Source of the DNA: Farysia itapuensis
Taxonomy: Eukaryota > Basidiomycota > Ustilaginomycetes > Ustilaginales > Ustilaginaceae
DNA: 64,000 nucleotides
Direction: 5' to 3'
Assembly: GCA_023212645.1 (NCBI GenBank)
Contig: JALBYC010000009.1
Coordinates: 62,001 to 126,000, forward strand
The notes under the pieces are model-generated. The model did no database searches. It worked only from the letters and a program-made list of their open reading frames with translations, and was not told where the DNA came from. Positions 1 through 10,107 of this stretch are shown piece by piece. Made by a program: the position numbers and the translations under genes. The first letter of the stretch is position 1, and the number at the start of each line of letters is the position of its first letter.

Positions 1-817
1 AGGCGTTCTTCGTCGCGCGCCTTGTCGAAACAAAGTACAATTTGGCGCATCGAGACCCTGACATGTTCAGGGCGAATCTTAAAATTTGTAATTATGGCGC
101 GTCGATCTGTGTGTCCACTTTCGGATATCTTGCATCTACTCCGAGGATCGAAGCATACGTCGGGTGCTGGATGTCGACGGGCGCTCTCTTTCGCTCTCTG
201 TCGCAGGAAACTCAGCTGCATAGCCGGTATCACTTCTCAATTTCATTCGCATTCAACAGCAATGCACAGATGCAGTCAAGGCTTGCCAGTAGGCACATGC
301 ACAAGCAAAGGCCATGAATCAGCCAGTTTAAGCCGGATGGCGGGTTTTGGTTTTAAGAAAATATGTCGAACTGCGCCAAGCAGGCTAAACGGGCCGGCTT
401 CGATTTGAGATTCCACCGCGATCGGTGGCCAGACTCACACCACTCAACGGCCTTATAGCCTGACAAACAGCTGCGACGTGTCATGGTTGACCGGCATTTG
501 CGCGGCTGCTTGACCCTGGCTGCATCTCAACATTTTCAATGCTCCTCCATACTCCAGCTGCCATAAGACGCGGTGGCACTTCCTCCACTACTTAGTACCA
601 TCGTTTCCATCTCTTCCCTTGTCTCTCTCCTCTAACCTAGTCATCACCGTTTCAAGTGCTCCTTTCAGCAGTCCTTTCCGTCAACCTGATCAAGTTCTCT
701 GTGCTCTTCTCAGCCAGCCTTCTAGATCACTCCTCTTTACGCGACTTTCTGCAACTTTGCATCCCCGCAGCTTTCTCACCGATACGCGTTACCGTGACAA
801 AACATTGCTTATCCACC
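1..817. other. Intergenic / leader region before the BLUF gene
   Basis: I see no supportable gene here; the short open frames have no recognisable domain and unconvincing composition. The last 276 bases (542-817) contain no ATG on the plus strand and are rich in C and T. This is the typical look of a transcribed 5' leader in this window, so transcription of the BLUF gene probably starts within about 300 bases of its ATG. Confidence 0.5.
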
Positions 818-1657
818 ATGGTTTTCGTACATCACCGAATCCCCTCCTCTGATCTGGTCAACGGCCACAACTCGACGGCTAGCCCAGTCCCATCCAATCC
901 GCTGACTGGCAAAGGTAGCAATATTTCAATTGCCACCGGATCCGTGTCACCACCTCGACCACCCGCGTCGTACAGTAGAAGTCCATCCAGTCGAAGCGTC
1001 AAAAGACCTATGTCTACTGCCTCTTCTCGCCAGTCCTCGTCGGATTCCATCAAATCTGTCAACACTGCCTCGAATACGACACCCCCCTCGTCTTCTAGTG
1101 AGACAGAGGAAGAAGACCTCATCCAGCTTGTCTACACATCCGCTGCAACTTCAAGGCATGTTTCCACAGACGAGATCCGAACGATCCTATCCGGTTCGCG
1201 CGACAGGAATGCCAGCAAGAACATCACCGGATTGCTTTTGTACCGTGATGGTTCTTTCGTGCAGTTCCTAGAAGGTCCAGCGGATGAAGTGGATGCACTG
1301 TACGATCTCATCGAACGCGATCCTCGTCATCGCCACCTCATTCGTGTTCTTCGCCAACCTATCGTCAGGCGAGATTTCCGTCAATGGAGCATGGCATTCC
1401 GGGACCTTGACATGATCAGGCCCAAACAATTCGTTTCGGCCTCTGGCGAAAGAGCTTTCTCCGGGGCTGACATTGACGAGGCTCGTGAGGGCTTCAGTCA
1501 GCTCATGAATGTCGGACTAAAAGTTGGCGATCACACCGATTTCGACTACAGGCCCGATGCCTTCGGAAACGCCAAGCTCGACCTTCCAAAGAAAATGTCA
1601 AGTTCCATGAAGACCATGATCACCACCTTCTACAAGCTTCTTGACCGATCTCTATAA
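818..1657 (+). CDS. BLUF-domain (blue light using FAD) protein
   Basis: Intronless 279-residue protein. Residues 1-99 are a Ser/Thr/Pro-rich, probably disordered extension ending in an acidic patch. Residues 101-200 form a BLUF domain, the flavin-binding blue-light sensor fold. The hallmark residues match the AppA pattern: Tyr106 (LVYTSAA), Asn131 (RNASKNITG), Gln149 (FVQFLEGP), Trp190 and Met192 (WSMAF). The spacing is the same as AppA for Asn to Gln (18) and Gln to Trp (41). The last 80 residues look helical and carry no recognised output domain, so this is a short BLUF type that would signal through a partner. The start was chosen at 818 because it has a strong CCACCATGG context and the frame upstream lacks an in-frame ATG. 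Light sensing is inferred from conserved flavin-site residues, not shown. Confidence 0.85.
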   Translation: MVFVHHRIPSSDLVNGHNSTASPVPSNPLTGKGSNISIATGSVSPPRPPASYSRSPSSRSVKRPMSTASSRQSSSDSIKSVNTASNTTPPSSSSETEEEDLIQLVYTSAATSRHVSTDEIRTILSGSRDRNASKNITGLLLYRDGSFVQFLEGPADEVDALYDLIERDPRHRHLIRVLRQPIVRRDFRQWSMAFRDLDMIRPKQFVSASGERAFSGADIDEAREGFSQLMNVGLKVGDHTDFDYRPDAFGNAKLDLPKKMSSSMKTMITTFYKLLDRSL

Positions 1658-2064
1658 GTGCTTCTCACCGGTCTACATAGTCACCACATTCTCCTTTGTA
1701 AACTTACCCTCCCTAAAGATACCCATTGCTCAGTTTGGTTTCCCGTTCCTTTACCGCTTGTGGATCCTGTGCTCCTCCGTGGATCTTCTAATTTACCATA
1801 AACTATTGTGGCTGCTCTTCGCTAGCCCTCTGTATATGTGAGACGATCGAGCATCGAGAAGTCTAGAAGCATCTACCCGCTACGCACCTGTACGAGTCGT
1901 GACTCATGGGTAGCGAAATGTCGAAATGACAAATCTCGGATTTCGGCCAAAGCCAAGATTTTTTTTTGGGGAAGCCGGCTTAGCTGGAAGAAGCTTCCGC
2001 TGCTGATTTCTCTACCTACACTGTCTCCTTCCAGACTGCAGCTGACCTGGCACAGTGCAACAAG
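1658..2064. other. Intergenic region, BLUF 3' end to ESF1 promoter
   Basis: No gene seen. It holds the BLUF gene 3' end and the ESF1 promoter. At 1941-1967 there is a TTTCGGCCAAA block followed by a long T run, about 100 bases before the ESF1 ATG. A similar GGCCAAA plus A/T-tract arrangement precedes other ribosome-production genes in the window. Confidence 0.4.
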
Positions 2065-4698
2065 ATGGCACGAAAGCAGAACGAGAAAGGCGAGCCGAAA
2101 GCTCAGTCGAGCTCCAGCGCCGTCACGAGCGACCCCCGTTTCGCCCGTTTACATACAGACCCGCGCTTCCTCAAGCCTCGACGTGATGACACTAAAGTGG
2201 TCGTTGATGACCGCTTCAAAGACATCTTCACCGATAGTAAGGACACGAAGAAGACGGACAAATACGGGCGGAAAGTGCGCAAAGGTCAAAGCGATGCGGA
2301 CCAGATGAAGCGATTCTATCGTCTCGCCGATGATGATCTGTCTGCTAACCAGGTAGACGGCAATGGCGCAGAGGCAGAGGAGGACCATGACACTGATTCA
2401 GACGCAGAGCAAGCTGTCGACTACGCTCGTGGAGAAGGCAAACTCGAAAGCAGCTCCGAAGAAGAAAGCAGCGATGAAGAAGAAGATGCTTCCGAGAGCA
2501 GCGAAGAAGAAGACAGCGACGACGAAGACGTTATGGTGGGACCATCAAATGTGACAACACGAGAGAAGAGGTTGCATGGCCTTTCTCGCTCGCAAGGAGC
2601 ATTTCAAGAACGTGAAGAAGACGACGACGACGAGGATGGTCTCGGCTCGGATCTGGGCGACATCGACTTGGATGAAGATGTGGATGAAGCTGTGTATGCG
2701 CAATTAGACGCCCAAGCAGAGCGAGCGATAGCCGACGGGGGAATCGAAGGCATCTCTGATGATGAGGCGGAAGCTTCTACGTCCACGTCCAAATTCAAGA
2801 GCAAGCGAAAAGAAAAGGAGGCTCGCAAAACGAAGTCTGCTGTCAACAGAATACCCAGAGGCGATGACACGAACCGTCTGGCTGTCGTGAATCTTGATTG
2901 GGACCACGTCCGGGCCAAAGATATCTTCAAGATCTTTTCCAGCATCGTCTCTCCTTTGGCCTCTGTCTCTGCCTCCGAAGCTTTGAAAATGAAACGCAGA
3001 TCCACCGGCAAAGACGCTCCCGCCATAGCCCAGGTACGCGGCAAAGTTGTCAACGTGCGTGTCTACCCCAGCGACTTTGGGAAAGAACGTATGGCCCGCG
3101 AGGACATTGAAGGTCCTCCACCCGAGATTTTCAAGGGTGCCAAAGGTGACGAAGATTCTGACGAAGAAGTGACGACGAAAAACATCGTTCAGGTTGATGA
3201 AGGAGGTGAATTTGACGAAGAAGCACTGCGAAAGTATCAACTTGATCGACTCCGGTACTTTTACGCCGTGGCCACTTTCGACGACAAGGACACTGCTCGA
3301 CACGTGTACAACGAAGTCGACGGAACAGAGATGGAGCGCACAGCTAACGTCTTTGACCTTCGCTTCGTGCCCGACGGAATGGAGCTTCCTGATGGCGAGG
3401 ACGGCCGCGACGCTGAATACCGCGACCAAGCAACCGAAGACGTAAGTAACTACAAAGGCCTCGACTTCAAAACGGACGCGTTGCGACATTCTCGCGTCAA
3501 GCTGACTTGGGACCAGGACGACCCGGAGCGGTCAAAGCTCACGAAGCTTGTTGCTCGGGGTGGGCTCAGCAAAGACCAGTTACGCGACGACGACTTCAAA
3601 GCCTATCTGGCGTCCGACACAGAGTCGGAGGGCGAGGAACAACGCGTTGATGGAAAAGCAGGTAAAGCCGGTCGGGAACGCCTCCGCGCATTACTGAGCA
3701 TGGACGATCTAGGAGGATATGGCGGCAAGGGAGGTAAAAGAAATGGTGGTGTCTTTGACGACCCTGCCCACGATGACGATGAACAGGGTGACATGCAGAT
3801 CACCTTCATGCCAGGACTGTCCGAACACGCTGCAAAGAAAGCTGGACACCAAAAGTCGACTGGCGAAGAGACGACGCTTGAGAAGTATCTCCGCAAGCAA
3901 AAAGAAAAAAAGGAGAGAAAAAGGTCCAAGCGTAACGAAGAAGGCATGGATGAAGACCACGAGGTCGAGAACGATGAAGAGGATGTTGTCGACAAAGAAG
4001 CAGATGGGGCTGGCTTTGATGACCCATTCTTCAACAGCGACAACGACCTGGACATGGACGCTGCGTTGGCTGAAGAGTATGGCGACAGCGCTCCGTCCAA
4101 GAACAAGGACAAAAAGAATCTCAAGGCAAAGTTGAAAGCCAAGGCTGCGGGATCGGACAAAGTCTCGCCAGAAGAGGATGCACGAGAGCGAGCTCAGTTG
4201 ACTGCTTTGATAGGTGACGCCAACGACGAAGTGACGCAGGATGGCAGACAACACTTTGACATGAAAGACATTCTTCGTGTCGAAAGCGGTAAAGACGCAA
4301 AGCGCGCAAAGATGCTCAGAAAGCTGTCTAAGAAGAAGCAAAAGGCGGAACAAGACTTCCAAGAGCGTAAAGGAAATCCATTGGTTCAAGACACGTTCGA
4401 GATCAACGCCAAAGACGACCGCTTCGGAGCACTCATGGATGATCATCGCTTTGCCATTGATCCAGCCCATCCAGGCTTCTCAAAGACCAAGGCCATGCAG
4501 AAAATCATGGACGAACGGCGCAAACAGCTGGACAGCCAAACTGGTGAAGAGAGTCGTGATAGAAGCGAGCGCCAGACAGCTGATGGCGATGGCGCCGAAG
4601 GCATCGACACGCTCGTGGCCAAGCTGAAACGCCAGCATGGAGGCGCCGAATTGCCGAAAAAGAAGAGGCAGAGAAAGAGCAAGATGTCCGCGCCTTGA
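2065..4698 (+). CDS. ESF1: Pre-rRNA processing protein Esf1
   Basis: Nucleolar factor for early 18S pre-rRNA processing in the small-subunit processome. The 877-residue intronless protein starts with the family's typical block of short DPRF repeats (DPRFARL, DPRFLKP, DDRFKDIF). It then has a long Glu/Asp/Ser-rich acidic tract (about residues 105-230), a central region starting with NRLAVVNLDWDHVRAKDIF that is typical of Esf1, and a second acidic/Lys-rich stretch. Near the C-terminus is a NUC153 motif (DDRFGALMDDHRFAIDP, then GFSKTKAMQKIMDERR) and a basic tail that could serve nucleolar localisation. It is longer than yeast Esf1 because of the charged spacers. It converges on LSM5 with about 100 bases between the stop codons. 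The long antisense open frames inside it come from repeated GAA/GAC codons. Confidence 0.93.
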   Translation: MARKQNEKGEPKAQSSSSAVTSDPRFARLHTDPRFLKPRRDDTKVVVDDRFKDIFTDSKDTKKTDKYGRKVRKGQSDADQMKRFYRLADDDLSANQVDGNGAEAEEDHDTDSDAEQAVDYARGEGKLESSSEEESSDEEEDASESSEEEDSDDEDVMVGPSNVTTREKRLHGLSRSQGAFQEREEDDDDEDGLGSDLGDIDLDEDVDEAVYAQLDAQAERAIADGGIEGISDDEAEASTSTSKFKSKRKEKEARKTKSAVNRIPRGDDTNRLAVVNLDWDHVRAKDIFKIFSSIVSPLASVSASEALKMKRRSTGKDAPAIAQVRGKVVNVRVYPSDFGKERMAREDIEGPPPEIFKGAKGDEDSDEEVTTKNIVQVDEGGEFDEEALRKYQLDRLRYFYAVATFDDKDTARHVYNEVDGTEMERTANVFDLRFVPDGMELPDGEDGRDAEYRDQATEDVSNYKGLDFKTDALRHSRVKLTWDQDDPERSKLTKLVARGGLSKDQLRDDDFKAYLASDTESEGEEQRVDGKAGKAGRERLRALLSMDDLGGYGGKGGKRNGGVFDDPAHDDDEQGDMQITFMPGLSEHAAKKAGHQKSTGEETTLEKYLRKQKEKKERKRSKRNEEGMDEDHEVENDEEDVVDKEADGAGFDDPFFNSDNDLDMDAALAEEYGDSAPSKNKDKKNLKAKLKAKAAGSDKVSPEEDARERAQLTALIGDANDEVTQDGRQHFDMKDILRVESGKDAKRAKMLRKLSKKKQKAEQDFQERKGNPLVQDTFEINAKDDRFGALMDDHRFAIDPAHPGFSKTKAMQKIMDERRKQLDSQTGEESRDRSERQTADGDGAEGIDTLVAKLKRQHGGAELPKKKRQRKSKMSAP

Positions 4699-4798
4699 AT
4701 GAGAAATCTTATATCCTCTTGCATACTATCCAGTAATCATTGACCGTCACAAGATGATGCAGTAGAGCTTTTGAGATTTGTGACAGGCGTGGTAAAGT

Positions 4799-5317
4799 CT
4801 ATACATCTGGTCCCTCAGATCCTGGAATGAGCTTGAGAACAGCAGGGTGATGAGAGACGTCAGCGCAGAGTTTTTGGACAAGCAAGCTTGCTGCATACTC
4901 ACCATGCAGATGTTGTTCCCATTGAGAAGCGTCTGGTTGATCTTGGTCTTTTGTCTCTTGCCGTCCGAATTTGTTGAGCTGTGCAGCGCAGATCAAAGAT
5001 CGGTTAGCATCTTCATGTAGGATAGTCGCCGTGTTGCTGTACTTACTATTCAGTAACGTCCTCAAGCACCATGTCTGCAGTAAAGAGCCAAAAGAATACC
5101 ATATAAGTATCAATTATGAAGCTAGGCTCTCCCGGTGGTACTCACTGACGTAGTCGTCAAAGCCAAGCAGCGTGCCGCTGATCTCTCGGTCTGACTTCAA
5201 GAGCACCCAAATGCGGGAACCAATGCACTTGTCTATCAGCTCCAGAGGCAAAATTGTAGGCAGAGCAGATGCAGCTGCTGCTGAGCCTGCTGGTGTTGGC
5301 TCTCCTGGTGGTGCCAT
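4799..5317 (-). CDS. LSM5: U6 snRNA-associated Sm-like protein Lsm5 (4 exons)
   Basis: Component of the Lsm2-8 ring that binds the U6 snRNA 3' end and of the cytoplasmic Lsm1-7 decay ring. Four exons join to a 102-residue protein: 5317-5146, 5074-5047 (28 nt), 4978-4903 and 4831-4799 (33 nt). The donors are GTGAGT, GTAAGT and GTGAGT, and all acceptors end in AG. The product has the Sm1 motif ([38 protein letters not shown] read in pieces) and ends with LLNGNNICM followed by [10 protein letters not shown], the classic Lsm5 Sm2 motif and tail. The first 20 residues are an Ala/Pro-rich extension. The splice joins preserve the frame and restore conserved residues at each junction, for example the Asn of DYVNM and the Tyr of VTEY. 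The gene shares a 316-bp divergent promoter with BUD13. Confidence 0.92.
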
Positions 5318-5633
5318 GTTTTCTGCGAGGCTAGAGCTGCTTGAAGAGCTTTAGGCTTCCTGACAGAGAGCTTGACGGTGGTGGCAGGAGCGGCATGTTG
5401 AGATTGGCCTTGAAATTATTGGCCGAGCGGAGATTTTGAGTTGTTAGGCTTGCTTTTACAGCTTTTCTCGTGATCTTGCGAGCTTATGCGCTTCTGCCCT
5501 TGGGATCTTGGGCGACCCGGGTGCGTGGATCGTTGCGGCCTTCAACACTTTACTGATTGAGCGTGGATATGTCGAACAAGCAAGCATAGCATAGGTCAGA
5601 AAGGTAGCATCACGCTCACAGCTACCCAGCAGA
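5318..5633. promoter_or_regulatory. Shared divergent promoter, LSM5 / BUD13
   Basis: These 316 bases separate the start codons of two splicing genes transcribed in opposite directions. There is no clear TATA box. A GGCC-flanked AT patch (5407-5424, around TGAAATTATTGGCC) lies near the middle. The promoter role follows from geometry only. Confidence 0.55.
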
Positions 5634-6680
5634 ATGCCCGATCCAAATCTGCAATCGTATCTCGCGCAACACTATCTCTCTGGACCAAAAGCAGACGCCA
5701 TCTTAGCACGAAGCGAGGATGGGCGCAAGAAGAAAAAGAAGAAGAGCCGGCAGCACGACGAGGCAGCAGGCAGTGGCGGTCTGATGTTTCGCGACGACTC
5801 CGATAGCTGGAAAAGCGCACCTGCGGAGCAAGATGACGAAGATGGCCTTGTGCCGCAAGTCGTTGCCAGCGGTTCTGGTTCAAACACAGGTGGATTCAAA
5901 AAGCTTTGGGCTAAAGAGGAGGAAGCCGAGGCAAGCGCACAAGCAGGAGGTGGCTCAACAGAGAAGGAGCCCGAGGACACGGAGGCTCCGTCTGTGATGA
6001 AGCCTGGTCTAAGGTCCAAAGAGGAAATGAAGGCCGCGAGACAAGCTAGAGAAGAGAGACGAAAGCGGGAAGAAGCAAAACAAGCAACAATATCACCTCT
6101 ATCTTCAAGTAACCGCAAGGGCGGAGTGCAGGATGAGGAGCTGGATCAACAGACTGTGTATCGAGACCGCTCTGGTCGACGAATCAACGTTGCAGAGGAG
6201 GATGCGGCACTCCGAGCTGAAGAGGAAGAAGCCCAACGACGCCGAAAGGAACGCGAGACGTGGGGTCAAGGTCTGGTTCAGCGTCAAGCTCGTGAGAAAG
6301 CAGCCAAGGAACTCGAAAACGTTCGTCAATCCAAGATCGAGCGAAGGGCCGACGACGCCGACTTGAATCGACACTTCCGGGAACAAGAACGCAGCGATGA
6401 CCCAGCTCTCGCTTTTGTTACCAAGAAGCGGACCCAAGGCCCACAAGCGCCAAAGTACAAAGGTCCCTTCCCGCCTAATCGGTTCAATATAGCACCCGGC
6501 TATCGTTGGGATGGTGTAGACAGAAGCAATGGGTTTGAAAAGCTGCTGTTCCAACGCAAGAACACCCTTGCCCGACAGGGCGCAGAGGCTCGAGGTATGT
6601 AGCTATTAACAATTCTTCTTCCGCTACAGTGTACTGACTTCACTGCTATGCTTCCAGCCTGGAGTCAATCAGACATGTAA
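5634..6680 (+). CDS. BUD13: Pre-mRNA-splicing factor Bud13 (Cwc26), RES complex
   Basis: Subunit of the RES (retention and splicing) complex that associates with the activated spliceosome. Exon 1 is 5634-6594 and exon 2 is only 23 nt (6658-6680), separated by a 63-bp intron with donor GTATGT and acceptor CAG; the spliced protein has 327 residues. The N-terminus begins PDPNLQSYLAQHYLSG. The middle is charged and coiled-coil-like with a QQTVYRDRSGRRIN motif. The C-terminus has GPFPPNRFNIAPGYRWDGVDRSNGFE, typical of Bud13. Without splicing the frame would end in ARGM; the second exon restores the conserved end AWSQSDM, which supports the intron. Confidence 0.93.
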
Positions 6681-6858
6681 AAGTTTCGGTCCGCCTGATC
6701 TGGCTTAGATGTAGACCAAAGCGTGGAACATTGCACAGACAGTGGAATACCATTGAGACTCGATACCCATTGCAAGAGAAGCTAAAAATACATGATGGTG
6801 ACGTGCACGCGCGACGAAAGAAGCAATAGTGTACAGAATGCAGAACAGCGCATAGTTG

Positions 6859-8448
6859 TCATGGGGTCGGCAGTTTTAAGGATGGAAGCGAGTCTGCCGG
6901 TGACTCTTCTTCTTCCCTCAGACCATCGCGCGGTAAAACAGAGCGGCTGGACCCCAGTCTTTGGAGCCAGCCGGTGCCTGCGCTCCCTGGTCGACTACCG
7001 GCTCGACTATTGCTGGGAGAAGACGATGAATTGCTGACTTTACGGGTGAGCCCGTCGCTCTTGTCTGCTGATGGTGTGGCGAACAAAGTTGCGTCCGAAG
7101 ATCGTCGAGTCTCGAGTTGAGGAAGCGAAACATATGACAAGTCCGGCAGCGATTGCGCAATTCCTGTGCTTGCAACAATATTGTCTTCTGATCTGCCATT
7201 TGAACCTCGCGTGCCACTCGTCTTGGGCGAAACGTCTCCGTGATTGGATGTAGAAAGATCATTCGCGCCACTGCGAGACGGGGAGCGGACAAGCTCTGAC
7301 GAACCTAGCGAAGGTGTGACCAATTCTGGATGTTTGCGTGATTCGTGGGAGACGAAAGGCATAGTCAGAAATTTTGGCCTTGCTGAAGGAATCTCGCTGA
7401 TGTTTGCCTCGACAGCAGGAGCGTGCTCAAACGGAGCATTCGCAGAGCCTTGCCGAGATTCTCTCATTCCAGGCATAACAGCATTGTCTGTGGCAAGAGC
7501 ATCGGTAAACATGTCTTCTCTCCATCTATAGGAACTTGAGAGGGTAGCCAAGACGGCGCCGAAGGCCTGCACGTATACATTGGCAACCAACATGAAGCCC
7601 ATGTCGACGGATGCAATGTCGAGAGCACTGGACACAACGAGCGCTAGAGCGTAAAGCGTTGGCAGAACGAAACCAAATGCGAGAGCAAAAAGGAATTGCT
7701 TGGTCCATCGAAACAGGAAATTTGACTTCTTGCTAACTAGGTTGTTGTCGCGACGTCGACCAAGACTCCAGTACCTCCATAGCAATAGCATGGATGCATA
7801 GGCGGTATCTACCAGCTGAAAGATGAGCGTCAACAGGTTGCTCTTGTCGTTTGCTGCTTGAGTAATGGCTTCACTGAAACCTGTACGATGGTATGTGGCA
7901 GTGGATCGTTGCAATGTGATGCTGATGGTGGTAAGGCGAGCAATCTTCATCGCGCTTGGTACAATGCTGATGGCAATTCGCTTGCGTCGACTTGCTAATG
8001 TTGCAGGATAGAAAGACATGAGGCGAATCTGAATTGCGATGTGGAACAGAAGGGGAACAATGTAGAGAGTCGCTGTGGATGATTCCCACAGCCGGAACAT
8101 GGTTGCGTCGGATGCGGTGCCGAAGAGCTGGTAGGCCCAAAAGACGGTGTTGAGTGTTGAACCGAGTAAGCCGCCAAGCATGGACAAGCCGAGTACCCAG
8201 ACCACGGGAAGTCTTCGCTTCTGAGGACTCAGACCGTTCTTGAACAGAACAGCGCATAATAGAACGAAGAGCAAAGTTGCAAACATCGAATAGAGAATGA
8301 TGTAGGTGACACCGTTCCTGACCAAGTCCACTGGGACATATTGGACGATCTTCTGCAATGGAATTGTGGCATTTTGAGGATCGACTGCGACATTGATCGT
8401 CAGGCGATGGCGCCAGTCATAGCTATTATAAGCTTGCGCTGCAGACAT
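6859..8448 (-). CDS. Orphan seven-transmembrane protein
   Basis: I do not recognise the family. The 529-residue intronless protein has seven hydrophobic segments at about residues 48-70, 80-108, 122-146, 156-178, 204-226, 250-275 and 282-304. They follow a ~45-residue N-terminal part with an N-glycosylation-type NAT site. A ~220-residue Ser-rich, probably cytosolic tail follows. The topology resembles a G-protein-coupled receptor with an extracellular N-terminus. However, I see no STE2/STE3, Pth11/CFEM or cAMP-receptor signature, so receptor function is only a possibility. Basic stretches (RRKR near 154-157, GRRRDN near 230-235) sit in predicted intracellular loops 2 and 3. The gene converges on BUD13 with 178 bases between stops. 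Confidence 0.7.
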   Translation of the reverse strand: MSAAQAYNSYDWRHRLTINVAVDPQNATIPLQKIVQYVPVDLVRNGVTYIILYSMFATLLFVLLCAVLFKNGLSPQKRRLPVVWVLGLSMLGGLLGSTLNTVFWAYQLFGTASDATMFRLWESSTATLYIVPLLFHIAIQIRLMSFYPATLASRRKRIAISIVPSAMKIARLTTISITLQRSTATYHRTGFSEAITQAANDKSNLLTLIFQLVDTAYASMLLLWRYWSLGRRRDNNLVSKKSNFLFRWTKQFLFALAFGFVLPTLYALALVVSSALDIASVDMGFMLVANVYVQAFGAVLATLSSSYRWREDMFTDALATDNAVMPGMRESRQGSANAPFEHAPAVEANISEIPSARPKFLTMPFVSHESRKHPELVTPSLGSSELVRSPSRSGANDLSTSNHGDVSPKTSGTRGSNGRSEDNIVASTGIAQSLPDLSYVSLPQLETRRSSDATLFATPSADKSDGLTRKVSNSSSSPSNSRAGSRPGSAGTGWLQRLGSSRSVLPRDGLREEEESPADSLPSLKLPTP

Positions 8449-9765
8449 ATTTCCCTAACCTCTGTGGCTACCTCCGCCTGATCGCTAGGCTTGGCATACA
8501 GATCAAAAGATGGAGCAAAGAGATGGCTGCGACGTGGATGGTGGAGGATAGGAGTTGAAGCTGCTGGCGGTTGGAAAGGAGGTGGGCGAGCACGAACCAG
8601 GGTCTCGCCGATGACTTTGTGGGGTGCTAAGCTTGAAGGAAACTAATCCATTCTTTGACGAAGCAGTCGGTCTCTGAAGGAGCTGATGAAGCTGAAAAAG
8701 TCGGCCAGGGATGCTCGGAACGCGAGCACGAGACGCGTTCGTAGCTGGCGTCTTTGGTCGGCGAACTAGGACAGGATGAGGTAGGAGGTCTAGGATAGCA
8801 CGGTGTGAGGGAGGTGTGGGCAGAGAGCCTTGGCTGATTGCGCGAAACGGACCAAGGGCAGAGCGGTCTAGTAAGGCCTCAAGCGAGATTTGTGATTTGA
8901 CTTCACCGTAGTGGAATGCAGTGCAAGCTTGCCGAGTTAGGATGAGGTGTACGACATGCTGGTGAGTTCACAAGGGGTCGGCTAGGGCGGTGTTTGGAAT
9001 AACTGGTGCCGCTTCTAGTTGGCAAGCGAACACACTACTTTCTCTGTCGCTTAGCAGATATCTCTGGATCATTTGTTGAAAACTGCGAAACGTAAGTCGA
9101 GCAATCTATGTTAAGGCTACCGCTAGATGCAGCTTGACAATTGACACTTGCAATACCGCTGATTGAGGGTCCGTCTCCGCTGTCCAGCTGATCGGCAGCA
9201 AGTGGGCGATGCTGACAATGGCTAAAAATTAGTGCGGGAATTTGAATCTTGCCTGCATTCATGCATATCGACGACACTGACGAAAAAACAAAAACAAGGC
9301 ACATTTCACACTCAGACCGCTCTGACGACCGAAATTTGGCCATACTCCAGATTGAGCGATAGATTGTTCCAGCATGCTTCAGGGTTTGACGGCGTCGACG
9401 GAATGGTAACGTCCTTGTCAGCATTGTGGCGTCGGGCAACACTGAATGATTCCAGTAAAACGTTGGTATCACTTCACCGAAGGCCAGTCAGGCGAAACCG
9501 TCGCCAGAGATCGGCAGGCGCTTAATTTCCCATACCGCTCCCCCACCTAGTCCTGCCTCAGGCACGGAATGAGATGGGCTCCGCCGTCGTCCTTACTGGG
9601 AAGAATTCCGATGCGGCAACAATGCTGGAGGTGGGAGCCGTGTTGGTTTCTCCGTCCGGATGGATATCTCTTTTGACATGGCACGAAGCGCTGTCAGCAA
9701 AGGATGACGGCGTCAGCTGCAGCCCACCTGCATGTCCGGAAACGAAGGTTATAGGTTCTATAGGT

Positions 9766-9820
9766 TCGTTAAATCGTTATATTCGTTATTCGTTATATTC
9801 GTTCGATTCGTTAATTCGTT
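9766..9820. repeat. Imperfect TTCGTTA microsatellite
   Basis: About seven imperfect copies of TTCGTTA / TTCGTTATA in a row, flanked on the left by GGTTATAGGTTCTATAGG. It is a simple-sequence repeat with no coding sense. Confidence 0.8.
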
Positions 9821-10107
9821 CTAGAGATTGATATGAGATTTAACATGCAACGATGCAACGCGCTGAGAAGCACAATGAAAAAGGAAAATCGGTAAAATCG
9901 TAGTCGGATTGGAGTTTGAAGTGTGCCCCACTAATTACGGACTGACCTCCAACTAGACTCCAATTGTCCTACAACGACCAAACGAGACTACGATCGTACT
10001 ACGATCAAACGACGATCAGACACACGCCTAGATGCCCCAAGATTGACGGGTCTGAATCAAGCTCATTGTAAGATTGTCACACGCAGTCGCAGTTCGATAT
10101 ACGGTCA

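Noticed and set aside
22..408. 128-aa open frame at the left edge
   Set aside because: No recognisable content and start codon contexts are poor; best left as intergenic.
2704..4470. Long minus-strand open frames (up to 261 aa) opposite ESF1
   Set aside because: They mirror GAA/GAC-rich codons of the sense gene, have no domain, and lie wholly within a well-supported CDS.
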